64,000 nt of DNA from Pedobacter ginsengisoli (GCF_002736205.1 NZ_CP024091.1:3841555-3905554), one strand, 5' to 3'; positions 36,899 through 46,424 are shown, counted from the stretch's first letter. The notes: a model not told the origin generated them from the sequence alone. Program-made: numbers and translations.

Positions 36899-39433
36899 AT
36901 GGATGAAACATTTATCTTAAACGAACTTAAAAGCTTAATTCTATCCAAAACAGGAATTCGAACCATCACCCCTGCAGATTGTAAAAGAATTTCAATTGAG
37001 ATCAGCAAAACATTGAATAAGAATGTTAGTGAAACAACAATTAAGAGACTGTTTGGCTTTGCTATGGTCAAACATAACTTTTCAAAATTCACACTAACCA
37101 CACTATCGGAATATGTTAATGACGAATATGCCGAAAATATAGACAACCAATTAAACCTCAGTAAGCAGACCTCTCTTCGCAGTTGGAAAGAAATCCATGA
37201 CAAGGCGACCAAAATAACAGACTTTACATTAAAAAGTATAAAAAACCGATCTGGAATGCCATACGAGCTAACCATAGGGCGGAAATTTGCTGAGCATGAC
37301 TTTGAAGACTTCTTTAAGAACAATTACAGTTTTACCTGTTTTATTTCACAGCCAGGTTATGGCAGAACTATCATTCTAAGTCATTTGGCAGAAAAATTCC
37401 TTAACACTAATCATACGGAATATAAAGACTCTACACTCCTATTTATTAGTGCTTACAGCTTTATTAATAAAGATCACATATCTCTGAATTTTGAAGATCA
37501 ATTAAAATTGCAATTGGGAATCCATCCTAAGGATAGTCTAATTAATTATATCAATCAAAATTATAATACTACCGGTGGTAAATTCATAATATTCCTCGAT
37601 GGCTTTTCGGAGTTAATAATGAAAGGTGATCTCAAAAAGGAGTTATTCGAAAGTATCATAAACTTTATATGCAACATCGAAGAAAACGAATGCATCAAAT
37701 TAGTAATGAGTATGAGATCCACAACGTGGATCAAATTTTATGACCGGATAAGACACTCCGCTTTTTTAAAAACAAAGTGGTTCCCTGGAAATTACTTCAA
37801 TGTTAACGATATTTCCAATGTACCGCCACTTACAGAAAAAGAAGTTGATTTAATACTGACAAAAATTAACAAAATTGATTCAAATAAAATCAACTCTAAA
37901 CTTAAATCTCAGTTAAAGTTTCCGTTTCATGTACAACTATATTATCAGTTAAAAGAAGAAGACCCTGATTTTAACTATTCTACAAATATTACATTCTATG
38001 AGCTGACATCTCGTTTTATTCAAGACAAGATATACCGTTCCAATTATTATACTGAAAAAATCCTTTTCTTAAAGAAGATCATTCAGTTAACCAATTATGG
38101 AAAAAATACTACTTCTGTCCCAAAAGATGATCTTATAAATGAATTGTCTGCATTTAAAAATGCATACATGGAGCTTTTAACAGAGGGCATCCTAATGGAA
38201 GAGAAAAGCCAACAGGAATTTCACCCAAGGGAGTATGTTCGTTTTATTCATCCCCATATATTTGAATATTTCCTATTTATTGAGCTTCTCGAAAAAAATC
38301 ATTTAAAAGTAGATATCTCTTTCTTCAACTATATTCAAGAACAGTACAGGGATAGTAACTCCAGATTTCAACTCTTACAGTGGACCCTCAGGTTCATCAT
38401 TAGAATTGGTGATTTTAAATCATTAACCAACATCTTTGATCTGGGATTAAATAACTATGAGAAGAACTACTTAATTCTTTTTATAGCTGAGAATTTAGAA
38501 TATCGAAACAAATATAGTCCTGAAACAATTAAGTTGTTAAAGGAGCACAAACTTCATGACTCCATTATTAGGGAGCTAATTAATTTTGACTTTATAGATT
38601 CTTCTTATAAAGAGGCTATATCGGTACTTATCAAAGTAGCTGATACAAATGAGAACCTATTGATATATCATTCATTACTCGCCTTATTTGATATTTTGAG
38701 TTTGAATAATGGACCAATTAAAGAAAGAATTGAGATACTTGCTCAATTTAAGAGCTCTAAATGGTTAATAGCACCTCACGATATCGTTTCGATGATTTAC
38801 GCTAAAATCGTAGGCCTACCATATTCTGAAGAACAACTGACCTATAATGATATAGAGGCATTGATTTTAATGCAAGATCCTAATGATGTAACCCCTCAAC
38901 AAGCTATTTCCTATCTACTTATTATTATATTAGATCAACTGTTTGAGGAAAAGACGACAACCCTAAACCTTATAAAGTCAATTTCATTTCAACATGCAAA
39001 GGCACTTTCAAAAAGGGCACCCATGTCGATTTTTTTAATGAGTATTTTTACCTTCATTAGTTCACAAATAAATCCTGACAAAGAAACCGACAGATTGGAG
39101 CAAATCCTTATTTCTTTGGCTAATGATAAATCAAGATTCAAGATTACAAAATATACAGAATCAATTATAAAAATAGTGCGGGCTTATCAGGCCAAAAACA
39201 GAAAGGAGTACACTATTGCTTTCCATTACTGCAATGATTCTCTGGAGCTATTCAAAAGAAATCATCTGAACATGATTTGCTTAAGCATATACAACCTTAT
39301 AATTGAAATTTTCACAGCTCTTAAGGATCCGGTGAAAGTTAATGAGTATAAATACGAACGTCTTTGCTTTATGGAAGATAATAGAATATCACACCATCTG
39401 TTTGCTTTACCAAACGAAACAAAGAGATTTTAA
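36899..39433 (+). CDS. NACHT/STAND-like NTPase with helical C-terminus, function unknown
   Basis: An 844-residue cytoplasmic protein with no signal peptide. Residues 1-80 form a helical domain (ADCKRISIEISKTLN, SETTIKRLFGF) of the kind seen at the start of many unnamed Bacteroidota proteins, perhaps DNA-binding. Residues 130-290 look like a P-loop NTPase: CFISQPGYGRTIILSHLAEK (Walker A region with Arg156 where Lys is usual), KFIIFLDGFSEL (Walker B, 228-239) and LVMSMRSTTW (a sensor like the TSR motif of NACHT proteins). The remainder, about 300-844, is all helix and may be a repeat scaffold. The gene is divergent from the adhesin operon and followed by a hairpin. Candidate roles are signal-responsive regulator or defence NTPase; neither is shown. 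Confidence 0.6.
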   Translation: MDETFILNELKSLILSKTGIRTITPADCKRISIEISKTLNKNVSETTIKRLFGFAMVKHNFSKFTLTTLSEYVNDEYAENIDNQLNLSKQTSLRSWKEIHDKATKITDFTLKSIKNRSGMPYELTIGRKFAEHDFEDFFKNNYSFTCFISQPGYGRTIILSHLAEKFLNTNHTEYKDSTLLFISAYSFINKDHISLNFEDQLKLQLGIHPKDSLINYINQNYNTTGGKFIIFLDGFSELIMKGDLKKELFESIINFICNIEENECIKLVMSMRSTTWIKFYDRIRHSAFLKTKWFPGNYFNVNDISNVPPLTEKEVDLILTKINKIDSNKINSKLKSQLKFPFHVQLYYQLKEEDPDFNYSTNITFYELTSRFIQDKIYRSNYYTEKILFLKKIIQLTNYGKNTTSVPKDDLINELSAFKNAYMELLTEGILMEEKSQQEFHPREYVRFIHPHIFEYFLFIELLEKNHLKVDISFFNYIQEQYRDSNSRFQLLQWTLRFIIRIGDFKSLTNIFDLGLNNYEKNYLILFIAENLEYRNKYSPETIKLLKEHKLHDSIIRELINFDFIDSSYKEAISVLIKVADTNENLLIYHSLLALFDILSLNNGPIKERIEILAQFKSSKWLIAPHDIVSMIYAKIVGLPYSEEQLTYNDIEALILMQDPNDVTPQQAISYLLIIILDQLFEEKTTTLNLIKSISFQHAKALSKRAPMSIFLMSIFTFISSQINPDKETDRLEQILISLANDKSRFKITKYTESIIKIVRAYQAKNRKEYTIAFHYCNDSLELFKRNHLNMICLSIYNLIIEIFTALKDPVKVNEYKYERLCFMEDNRISHHLFALPNETKRF

Positions 39434-39438
39434 AGGCT

Positions 39439-39468
39439 GACACCAGTCTGCAGGTGTAGACTGGTGTC
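39439..39468 (+). terminator. Hairpin between convergent genes
   Basis: GACACCAGTCT and AGACTGGTGTC form a perfect 11-bp stem, directly after the NTPase stop and just before the end of the convergent protease gene. The T content downstream is modest. Confidence 0.7.
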
Positions 39469-39479
39469 ATCTTATTAGA

Positions 39480-41081
39480 TTATTTCTTATATTCAGAAGC
39501 AAGTTTTAATGCATTGTATGCATTTACGATCCCTCCGGTAACACAAAGGTCTGCGAATGGTACAGTTTTATTTGTATCATCATTTTCATCCTTAATTATT
39601 ACGCTTTGCTCAACCTTAACAACTGACTTCATAATTATATCCTTAACCTCCACTGCTGTTAGTTTAGGATAGTAAGAACGAATTAATGCTGCCAGGCCGG
39701 CTACCACCGGAGAGGCCATACTGGTTCCGTTTAGCTTCTCATATTTAGACCCTGGTATAGTTGAATTTATATCCACCCCAGGAGCAAAAACATCTACAGT
39801 ATTTTTTCCATAGTTTGAGAAGCTGGCTTTTATTGTCTCATCATTTTTTGGCCCTGATGCTCCTACAGTAATCCATGAAGCAGCAGTTCCACCCTTTTCA
39901 TAATTTGGATTCGGAAAATTGTTGGCTACTTCCAGGTTTTCGTTATCATTTCCGGCAGCATGCACAATAACAACGTCTTTAGAAACAGCATATTTAACTG
40001 CATCATCTACAATAGCCTTATCCCACGAATACGATTTGCCGAAGCTCATATTGATTACCTTTGCGCCGTTATCAACGGCATAACGAATTGAATTTGCAAC
40101 ATCTTTATCACGCTCATCTCCATTTGGAGTACTCCGAACAGCCATAATTGCAATGTTATCTGCCACACCATCTACACCCAGATTATTCTTCCTTACTGCA
40201 CCAATAATACCTGCCACGTGAGATCCGTGTCTTGCATCAGGACCTGCAACATCATTATTGCCATAGAACTTCTCCTTGCTATTATTAGGGTCATCGCCTA
40301 CTATAGATCTCGGATCGTAATCAAGGTTTAAATTATAATCTACCTGCGATTTAAAATGTTCATAACCGGCCAGTATCTGATCAGTATAGAATTCGTCGAA
40401 AGTTGCATTCTTTAATTGCTGCGATAATACCCTTTGTACATTTGTTTCAATATCAGATGTCGGCTTAAATCCCTCGATATCTTCCAAAGTCGGCTTATCC
40501 TTTCCTAACTTCTTTACTAAATCATCAATTGCAGATTTAATTGCCGAATAATTTTCCAGCCCTTCCTTTGCTTCAGCCAGTTCTTTATCTAGTTCAGCTT
40601 TATTTTTCTGATAAGCTTCGAAAGCGGTTAAATCACTTGCCGGGACTGAAGTCGCATCTGCCTTTCCAAATTTAGCACTATCCCTGCGCACCAAACGGGT
40701 CAACTCTAAGGTTTCATAATTAATTGATCCTTTAGCAGACCCTAAAAAATTCCAACCATTTATATCGTCTGTATAACCATTTTTATCATCATCCTTGCCA
40801 TTACCTACCTTTTCTTTCTTATTTATCCAGATAACTGATTTGAGATCTTCATGGTTTATATCTACTCCACCATCTAAAACAGCAACAATTACTTTAGTGG
40901 ACTTTTTACCTTTCAGCAATTCATTATATGCCCTTTCTGTACTAATACCAAAGGTAGAGTCTGCTTTTAGATCCAAATTTTGCCAATTAGATTTTTGAGC
41001 GAATGACATAAAAGGAATAATCGCCAACAAAGACATTCCAAGTATTCGAGAAGAAAAATTACTCAAGTTCTTTTTAATCAT
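39480..41081 (-). CDS. Subtilisin-like serine protease (S8 family), secreted
   Basis: About 533 residues with a signal peptide (LGMSLLAIIPFMSFAQ). The catalytic triad is visible: Asp in VIVAVLDGGVDINHEDL, His in DARHGSHVAGIIGA and Ser in NGTSMASPVVAGLAAL; the oxyanion Asn is in VHAAGNDNEN. A helical insertion of about 150 residues sits between the Asp and His motifs (around RDSAKFGKADATSV to the DEFYTDQI region), which is longer than in subtilisin and common in Bacteroidota S8A enzymes. There is no recognisable T9SS sorting domain at the C-terminus. The start at 41081 is preferred because a TAACTTTG promoter element at 41100-41107 covers the alternative start at 41102. Confidence 0.93.
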   Translation of the reverse strand: MIKKNLSNFSSRILGMSLLAIIPFMSFAQKSNWQNLDLKADSTFGISTERAYNELLKGKKSTKVIVAVLDGGVDINHEDLKSVIWINKKEKVGNGKDDDKNGYTDDINGWNFLGSAKGSINYETLELTRLVRRDSAKFGKADATSVPASDLTAFEAYQKNKAELDKELAEAKEGLENYSAIKSAIDDLVKKLGKDKPTLEDIEGFKPTSDIETNVQRVLSQQLKNATFDEFYTDQILAGYEHFKSQVDYNLNLDYDPRSIVGDDPNNSKEKFYGNNDVAGPDARHGSHVAGIIGAVRKNNLGVDGVADNIAIMAVRSTPNGDERDKDVANSIRYAVDNGAKVINMSFGKSYSWDKAIVDDAVKYAVSKDVVIVHAAGNDNENLEVANNFPNPNYEKGGTAASWITVGASGPKNDETIKASFSNYGKNTVDVFAPGVDINSTIPGSKYEKLNGTSMASPVVAGLAALIRSYYPKLTAVEVKDIIMKSVVKVEQSVIIKDENDDTNKTVPFADLCVTGGIVNAYNALKLASEYKK

Positions 41082-41099
41082 ATATATAAGTTTTAAAAA

Positions 41100-41107
41100 C
41101 AAAGTTA
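41100..41107 (-). promoter_or_regulatory. -7 element of the S8 protease promoter
   Basis: TAACTTTG on the minus strand matches TAnnTTTG. Predicted start of transcription is near 41094, 13 bases before the ATG at 41081. No convincing TTG element was found at the expected distance. Confidence 0.5.
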
Positions 41108-41168
41108 ATTAAATAAAAGTTCAGGGTGTTAATAACAAATGTGTGATTATCACCATATATAACGAGAA

Positions 41169-41191
41169 AACCAGATAATTTATATCTGGTT
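41169..41191 (-). terminator. Hairpin terminator after the Rrf2 gene
   Basis: AACCAGATA and TATCTGGTT form a perfect 9-bp stem with a short loop; on the minus strand it is followed by TTTTC. It lies 31 bases past the Rrf2 stop. Confidence 0.7.
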
Positions 41192-41221
41192 CCCTAGTAA
41201 CAAAATTAAAATGTCTTTATT

Positions 41222-41659
41222 TTAAGAAACTTTGTTCTCATCAGTCTCGCGAGCAATCACATCGGCTATAGAAGTCTGCGCCAATACATTTAAGGTCGCA
41301 TTTCTTACATCAATAAATGTTTTCCTAATACCGCAGGTTACTTCATCATGGCACTCGTCACATTTCCGATAGAACTTCAAACTGGCACATGGCACCATTG
41401 CTATAGGTCCATCTGTAATTCGCAGGATATCCGCCAGAAATATATCCTGAGGGTCTTTATTTAAACTATAACCACCTCCGGCACCCTTTTTACTATACAG
41501 GTATCCAGCATTACGCATATCTAGCAGGATTTGTTCCAGAAATTTCCTCGGAATCATTTCCTGTTCAGCTAATCTTACTATTTGCATCGGAGGGTTACCC
41601 GTGTTCTTACCAAGAGCAACCAGTGCTTTTATCGCATATTTCGTTTTCTTAGACAGCAT
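41222..41659 (-). CDS. Rrf2-family transcriptional regulator, probable Fe-S sensor
   Basis: A 145-residue protein with the Rrf2 winged helix at the N-terminus (MLSKKTKYAIKALVALGK; MIPRKFLEQILLDMRNAGYL; KKGAGGGYSLNKDP). The C-terminal half carries four Cys in CASLKFYRKCDECHDEVTC, in the place where IscR and NsrR bind an iron-sulfur cluster, although the spacing differs from both. Inference: it senses iron-sulfur status, redox or NO. A TAGCTTTG element lies just before its ATG, overlapped upstream by a partly symmetrical site at 41681-41694 that could be its own operator. Confidence 0.88.
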   Translation of the reverse strand: MLSKKTKYAIKALVALGKNTGNPPMQIVRLAEQEMIPRKFLEQILLDMRNAGYLYSKKGAGGGYSLNKDPQDIFLADILRITDGPIAMVPCASLKFYRKCDECHDEVTCGIRKTFIDVRNATLNVLAQTSIADVIARETDENKVS

Positions 41660-41666
41660 ATTATAA

Positions 41667-41694
41667 CAAAGCTAGTAAAAATAGTATAATCTAT
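41667..41694 (-). promoter_or_regulatory. Rrf2 promoter with candidate operator
   Basis: TAGCTTTG on the minus strand (41667-41674) fits TAnnTTTG, and the ATG at 41659 lies 8 bases beyond it, so the mRNA has almost no leader. Upstream, ATAGTATAATCTAT (41681-41694, plus strand) has symmetrical ends ATAG/CTAT and a TATAAT core, a possible autoregulatory site. Confidence 0.45.
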
Positions 41695-41819
41695 AGTTTT
41701 TACAGAATAAAATTTTAAACCTCTCCCACTTAAAATCAAAAACCACTACATCCTTTAACAATTACCACCAACAAAAATAAGCTATCCTAATTTTCAATTT
41801 TTACTGAAACTTTAAAAAT

Positions 41820-42326
41820 CTATTTAAATATTTTGAAAATTGAACTCCAAAACCAGCTCTCTTCAGCCTTCAGCATAGTTTCAAGAGTCTTATTTACATT
41901 TTTTGCGAATTTGTTTATATCCTTTATCGAACTCCTAAATGTCTTATAATTCTTATCCTTATCATCCCCCTTCACCTCCGACAGCTCATTTAAAAGCTTT
42001 ATTATAGGATCCAGCTCACGTCTCTTTCTTTCTTTGGCAACCTGTCTTGCAATATTCCAGGTATCTTTATCTGCAAAGAAATATTCTTTGCGCTCACCCG
42101 ACTTATGCTGTTTCTCAACCAGTCCCCAGCTTATTAAATCCCTTAAATTCATATTGGTATTGCCCCTTGATATGGTAAGCTCCTCCATAATTTCCTCAGT
42201 AGTTAATGCCTCCGGCGAAATAAGAAGCAAGGCATGAATTTGCGCCATTGTTCTATTAATGCCCCATTCAGACCCTAGTTTCCCCCAAGCTTCAATAAAT
42301 TTTAATCTTCCTTCTGATAATTCCAT
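41820..42326 (-). CDS. GbsR/MarR-type transcriptional regulator
   Basis: About 168 residues. The N-terminal MELSEGRLKFIEAWGKLGSEWGINRTMAQIHALLL is the GbsR-type opening, followed by the winged helix (ALTTEEIMEELTISRGNTNM; WGLVEKQHKSGERKEYF) and a long C-terminal helix for dimerisation. GbsR proteins elsewhere regulate osmoprotectant or envelope genes; the target here is unknown. The ATG at 42326 is chosen over an in-frame TTG two codons upstream because that TTG is part of the -7 promoter element, making the mRNA leaderless. Confidence 0.88.
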   Translation of the reverse strand: MELSEGRLKFIEAWGKLGSEWGINRTMAQIHALLLISPEALTTEEIMEELTISRGNTNMNLRDLISWGLVEKQHKSGERKEYFFADKDTWNIARQVAKERKRRELDPIIKLLNELSEVKGDDKDKNYKTFRSSIKDINKFAKNVNKTLETMLKAEESWFWSSIFKIFK

Positions 42327-42329
42327 AGC

Positions 42330-42360
42330 CAAAAATATATTTAAATATCAAAAGTTCAAA
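42330..42360 (-). promoter_or_regulatory. Consensus promoter giving a leaderless gbsR-type mRNA
   Basis: Minus strand: TTTG (42357-42360), 19 bases, TATTTTTG (42330-42337), an exact match to TTTG-N19-TAnnTTTG. The ATG at 42326 is four bases after the -7 element, so transcription should begin at or next to the start codon. Confidence 0.75.
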
Positions 42361-42507
42361 TATTACTGAAAGTTTAAATAAATAGAAAAAAAATAAACAC
42401 ATAATCCATAAAGTGCATTTACCTGCCCTTAACGATAAATAAGATAACATAAAAGTTAAGTATTAGCAATTTGTATAGAATACAAGGCAAATTTCATCTG
42501 GCTTTTG

Positions 42508-42515
42508 TACTTTTG
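42508..42515 (+). promoter_or_regulatory. -7 promoter element of the sigma-54 response regulator
   Basis: TACTTTTG fits TAnnTTTG and lies 24 bases before the ATG at 42540. It shows that the upstream in-frame TTG at 42471 is outside the transcript. No clear TTG element at -33. Confidence 0.5.
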
Positions 42516-42539
42516 CCTATATTTACCTGCTTAATCCCT

Positions 42540-43868
42540 ATGGCGAAAATACTTATTATTGAAGACGATCTAACTTTCTCTCAGATATTAGAAGGCTTTT
42601 TAAAAAAGCACGGGCACGAGCCATTAGCTATAAACGAAGTAAAAAAAAGTTTCCAGATACTTGAAAAACAAAGCTTCGATTTACTTTTAGTTGATTATCG
42701 TTTACCTGATGGAACTGGTTTAGATGTGTTAGCTCATCTTCGTGAAAAAGGATCACTTCAGCCTATCATTATCATGACAAGTTTTAATGATGTAAGAACA
42801 GCTGTAAAATCTATCCAGCTTAGCGCCTTCGACTATATTACAAAGCCTGTCAATCCTGAGGAACTGTTAATGATCATTAATAATGCTTTAGGCAAAAAAG
42901 AATCAGAAAGCACCACTAATACTGTAGAACATACTGATGCCATAAAAGGAAAAAGTGCCATTGCTGACAAATTGTACGAACATATAAATCTGGTGGCACC
43001 AACCGATATGTCGGTAATTATTCAGGGAGAAAGTGGTACCGGTAAAGAGTATGCTGCAAGAGCTTTACATATGCAAAGTAAGCGCAAAAACAAGCCCTTT
43101 ATAGCGATAGACTGCGGTGCACTATCTAAAGACCTTGCTGCCAGCGAGCTCTTTGGTCATGCAAAGGGAGCATTTACGGGCGCACTAAACGATAAAAAAG
43201 GGCAATTTGAAATAGCAAATGGAGGAACCTTATTTTTAGACGAGGTTGGAAATCTAAGCTACGAAGTCCAGGTAAAACTACTTAGAGCACTTCAGGAGAG
43301 AACAATACAACCGGTTGGCAGCACCAAAACCATTAAAGTCGATGTCCGCATCATCGCTGCTACTAATGACGATCTTAAAACAAGCGTAAGCAACGGAGCA
43401 TTTAGAGAAGACTTATATCACCGTCTAAACGAATTTAAAATACACCTTCCTGCATTAAGAGACCGTGGAAAAGACCTTGAGCTTTTCATTAGCCATTTCA
43501 TTAAGTTATCCAACATTGATCTACAACGCAATGTATTAAATGTATCATCACCTGCAAAAGAATTATTGCTTCAGTACGATTGGCCAGGGAATTTAAGAGA
43601 GCTTAAAAATGTAATTAAGCGAATGGTATTATTAACGCCAAACGATACGGCCGAAGTAGATTCTTTACCAGAGGAGATGATTGTTGCCATTAAACAGGCG
43701 CCCAAACCAAGTGGATCAGATCTCAAAGCAATTAACGAAGTCAATGAAAAGGCACTGATCATAGAAACACTTATAAAGGTTAAGTACAACAAATCAAAAG
43801 CCGCCAAACTTCTTAATATAGACAGGAAAACTCTATACAGCAAAATAGAGCGTTACGAAATAGAATAG
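42540..43868 (+). CDS. NtrC-type sigma-54 response regulator
   Basis: A 442-residue regulator with three domains. The receiver (1-120) has the acidic pair Glu8/Asp9-Asp10, the phosphoacceptor Asp52 (LLLVDYRLPDG) and Lys102. The AAA+ domain has Walker A GESGTGKE (163-170), the sigma-54 contact GAFTGA (210-215), Walker B GGTLFLDEVGNL and the arginine-finger region. The C-terminal Fis-type helix-turn-helix covers NKSKAAKLLNIDRKTLYSKI. When phosphorylated it would remodel sigma-54 RNA polymerase. The gene converges with, and overlaps by 16 bases, the hybrid kinase gene; the two are probably cognate (inference). Confidence 0.95.
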   Translation: MAKILIIEDDLTFSQILEGFLKKHGHEPLAINEVKKSFQILEKQSFDLLLVDYRLPDGTGLDVLAHLREKGSLQPIIIMTSFNDVRTAVKSIQLSAFDYITKPVNPEELLMIINNALGKKESESTTNTVEHTDAIKGKSAIADKLYEHINLVAPTDMSVIIQGESGTGKEYAARALHMQSKRKNKPFIAIDCGALSKDLAASELFGHAKGAFTGALNDKKGQFEIANGGTLFLDEVGNLSYEVQVKLLRALQERTIQPVGSTKTIKVDVRIIAATNDDLKTSVSNGAFREDLYHRLNEFKIHLPALRDRGKDLELFISHFIKLSNIDLQRNVLNVSSPAKELLLQYDWPGNLRELKNVIKRMVLLTPNDTAEVDSLPEEMIVAIKQAPKPSGSDLKAINEVNEKALIIETLIKVKYNKSKAAKLLNIDRKTLYSKIERYEIE

Positions 43869-46360
43869 TCTGGTTTTTGCAGCTCTTCATCAACTTTAAA
43901 TAATAATAAGTCCAGCTTTTCAAGTAACAATATTATTTCCTGTTTTATAGGTTCTTCTAACTGCTCTGTACTATTCAATTTTAATTCGCATTCCCTGTAT
44001 GCTTTGGCAAGGTCTTTCGAACCAACCTGAGCTATTCTGCCAGCCAATCTATGTGTTAACAAACTCAGCAGTTTCACGTTCTTTTCTGCTAATGCCTGCC
44101 TAATTTCATCACCATCATTCAGGCTGTCTTCCCTAAATCTTAAAAGCACTTTATTCAACTGCTCTGTATCATCATAAGTCATTTTTTTCAGCGACGATAA
44201 GTTTAGCTCTACATTATATAATATAGCCGCGTTATTACCTGCATGCTCCCGCAGTGCTGCTAAAAGCTCCGCTTCTCTAAACGGTTTCATGACTATTCCA
44301 TCAAAACCATTTTCTAATAAAAATGCACGCTCATCCGGCAAAACCTGAGCAGTAATGGCATAAATATTTACATCCTCTCCTACCTTTTCTCTTAAAAGCA
44401 TACACAGCTTTATACCATCCATTTCGGGCATTCTCATATCCATTAATACACAATTAACAGATTTATCCCAATCAGCATTTAACAACTGCGTTGGAGAATT
44501 AAAGCTCCTATAGCTAACACCGTTTTTCTTAAAAATAATCTCACATAAATCCAGTATCAACTGATCATCATCAACAATCCACACTTTATGGTTTGACAAC
44601 GACTCATAAGTTGAAGTCAGGTTATTATCGACTTCCGGTTTATTGGCATAAGTAAACGTCAGATAAACAGTAAAAGCACTTCCTTCATTTACCTTACTTT
44701 TAACGTAAATTCTACCACCCTGGTTCTCAACAAGTGATTTTATAATTGTTAATCCCAATCCTGCCCCCGTACTATTTACAGCTTCAGTTTCCTTAGCATT
44801 AACCTGCTCAAATTCATTAAAGATTAACTTACTGTTCTCTTCAGACAGACCAATTCCGGTATCCTTTACTATAAAAGTGAAATGGATATTTTCATTTTGT
44901 CTTTTGTAAAATGCTGAAAGCACAATACTTCCGGTCTCCGTAAATTTAACCGCATTCCCCAATAGATTGTACAGGATTTGCTTTAATCTAAAAGGATCTC
45001 CATAAATATATTTTAGTCCCTTCAGGTCAAAATCTGTAAGCATTTTTAATGACTTAGCTTCTGCTTGAGGTCTTATTACTGATATAACTTCCTCTAAAAG
45101 CTGCCCCACCTCAAATACTTTATTCGAGAAAGTGAATTTCCCCGAAATAATCCTGTTATAATCTAAAACCTCATTAACAATTTGCAACAGATGTTCTGAT
45201 GAGTGATAGATCGCGTCAATATCCTTGGCTTGTGGGTATTTTTGCTTCCTAATGAGTTCCGCATAACCAATTATCGATTGCAAAGGCGTTCTAATTTCAT
45301 GACTCATATTGGAGAGAAATCGCTGCTTAGCTCTTCCGTGATATTCCGCCTCGTCCTTTGCCAGCTCAAGTTCATTTCTATACCGCCCACTTCTGGTGAT
45401 ATCGGTCAAAATAAGATAAAGCAATACCCCCGTCAGTACTAAAAACACCAGCATAATTAACGAAATCGTGCTAATTCCGGTATTAACTACCTTTTTTGCC
45501 TGAATTCCGTTTACTTCTATCTGACTTACAACTTCACTTTCCACCTTTCTCAATATGTCAAGCATTTGGCTAATCAACACACTATTTGCATTTGCAAGCA
45601 CTGCTTCCCTATTTAGAAAGCTCGCATTCTGCTTTTTCTGGTCATTTTCAATGATCTTTAAAGATTTCTTCAAATCACTGGCCATTTTCTCCTCAGCAGA
45701 TAAGGCTATGGTATCTCTTTTTACCTTCTCTTCACTTACAATCCTTATTGAATTGTTATTCTCGTTTTTCTTACGGCCAAAAATCTTTCCAAAAAAACTT
45801 CTTGGCTTATCTTCATCAGGATAAATTGTTGTGGTCGATGTTTTTTCTTCAGTAGCCAGAATGGTACTATCTGCCTGCTCAGCACTTTTGGAAACAATAT
45901 CATTTATATTTTGAACCTGATCAGAAAACGACTTGTTATTAACCAGGCGCTCCCTAACTTTTAAGTAATTAATAAATTGCTTATCACGTTCGCTCAACAG
46001 TTTTTTAATGATTGATATCCGTTCCAGTTGAATAGAATCGTTAGTATATAACGACCCTAAACTATCCAAAATAGACCGTAGCTGTTTCGATTCTTTAAAA
46101 AGCTTCCTATAGTTTCCCGGATCATCAAAAGCCTGCTTCTTCTGCTGCTGATCAAGGCCGCTAATCTTTCGGGAAATAACATTCACAATCCTTAATCTTT
46201 CACTTGGCGCAGAAATATTTTCAACTGTACTCAACATCTCTTTAAATGCCACCCTACTTACTCCCCAAGCCATAAACAGAGCAAAACATGCCATCAGCAA
46301 GGCTACAATTACCTTACCTTTTATCGATTTCATGAAACTCTTTCTGGGGGAACTACTCAT
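43853..46360 (-). CDS. Hybrid sensor histidine kinase with receiver and Hpt domains
   Basis: An 835-residue membrane kinase. Two transmembrane segments (about 17-34 and 296-318) enclose a periplasmic helical sensor of about 260 residues with no recognised ligand domain. Then comes HisKA with His354 (FLSNMSHEIRTPLQSI), the ATPase domain with N box (LLGNAVKFTETG), DTGIGLS and GAGLGL, a receiver with Asp641 (LMDMRMPEMDG), and a C-terminal Hpt with His770 (LLTHRLAGRIAQVG). So it carries its own four-step phosphorelay, except for the final response regulator. The only neighbouring regulator is the convergent sigma-54 activator, to which the Hpt may pass phosphate. Confidence 0.94.
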   Translation of the reverse strand: MSSSPRKSFMKSIKGKVIVALLMACFALFMAWGVSRVAFKEMLSTVENISAPSERLRIVNVISRKISGLDQQQKKQAFDDPGNYRKLFKESKQLRSILDSLGSLYTNDSIQLERISIIKKLLSERDKQFINYLKVRERLVNNKSFSDQVQNINDIVSKSAEQADSTILATEEKTSTTTIYPDEDKPRSFFGKIFGRKKNENNNSIRIVSEEKVKRDTIALSAEEKMASDLKKSLKIIENDQKKQNASFLNREAVLANANSVLISQMLDILRKVESEVVSQIEVNGIQAKKVVNTGISTISLIMLVFLVLTGVLLYLILTDITRSGRYRNELELAKDEAEYHGRAKQRFLSNMSHEIRTPLQSIIGYAELIRKQKYPQAKDIDAIYHSSEHLLQIVNEVLDYNRIISGKFTFSNKVFEVGQLLEEVISVIRPQAEAKSLKMLTDFDLKGLKYIYGDPFRLKQILYNLLGNAVKFTETGSIVLSAFYKRQNENIHFTFIVKDTGIGLSEENSKLIFNEFEQVNAKETEAVNSTGAGLGLTIIKSLVENQGGRIYVKSKVNEGSAFTVYLTFTYANKPEVDNNLTSTYESLSNHKVWIVDDDQLILDLCEIIFKKNGVSYRSFNSPTQLLNADWDKSVNCVLMDMRMPEMDGIKLCMLLREKVGEDVNIYAITAQVLPDERAFLLENGFDGIVMKPFREAELLAALREHAGNNAAILYNVELNLSSLKKMTYDDTEQLNKVLLRFREDSLNDGDEIRQALAEKNVKLLSLLTHRLAGRIAQVGSKDLAKAYRECELKLNSTEQLEEPIKQEIILLLEKLDLLLFKVDEELQKPDYSIS

Positions 46361-46424
46361 ATTAACCTTTTAACTATAACGTCAATAATCCCTACAAGTA
46401 TTATTCCATTTAACCCAAACAAGC

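Noticed and set aside
42327..42332. TTG start for the GbsR-type gene
   Set aside because: The TTG is the end of the -7 promoter element TATTTTTG, so it is not in the mRNA; the ATG at 42326 is used.
42471..42539. Longer N-terminus for the sigma-54 regulator from a TTG
   Set aside because: It would put 23 hydrophobic residues before a receiver domain that normally starts at MAKILIIEDD, and it spans the promoter element at 42508-42515.
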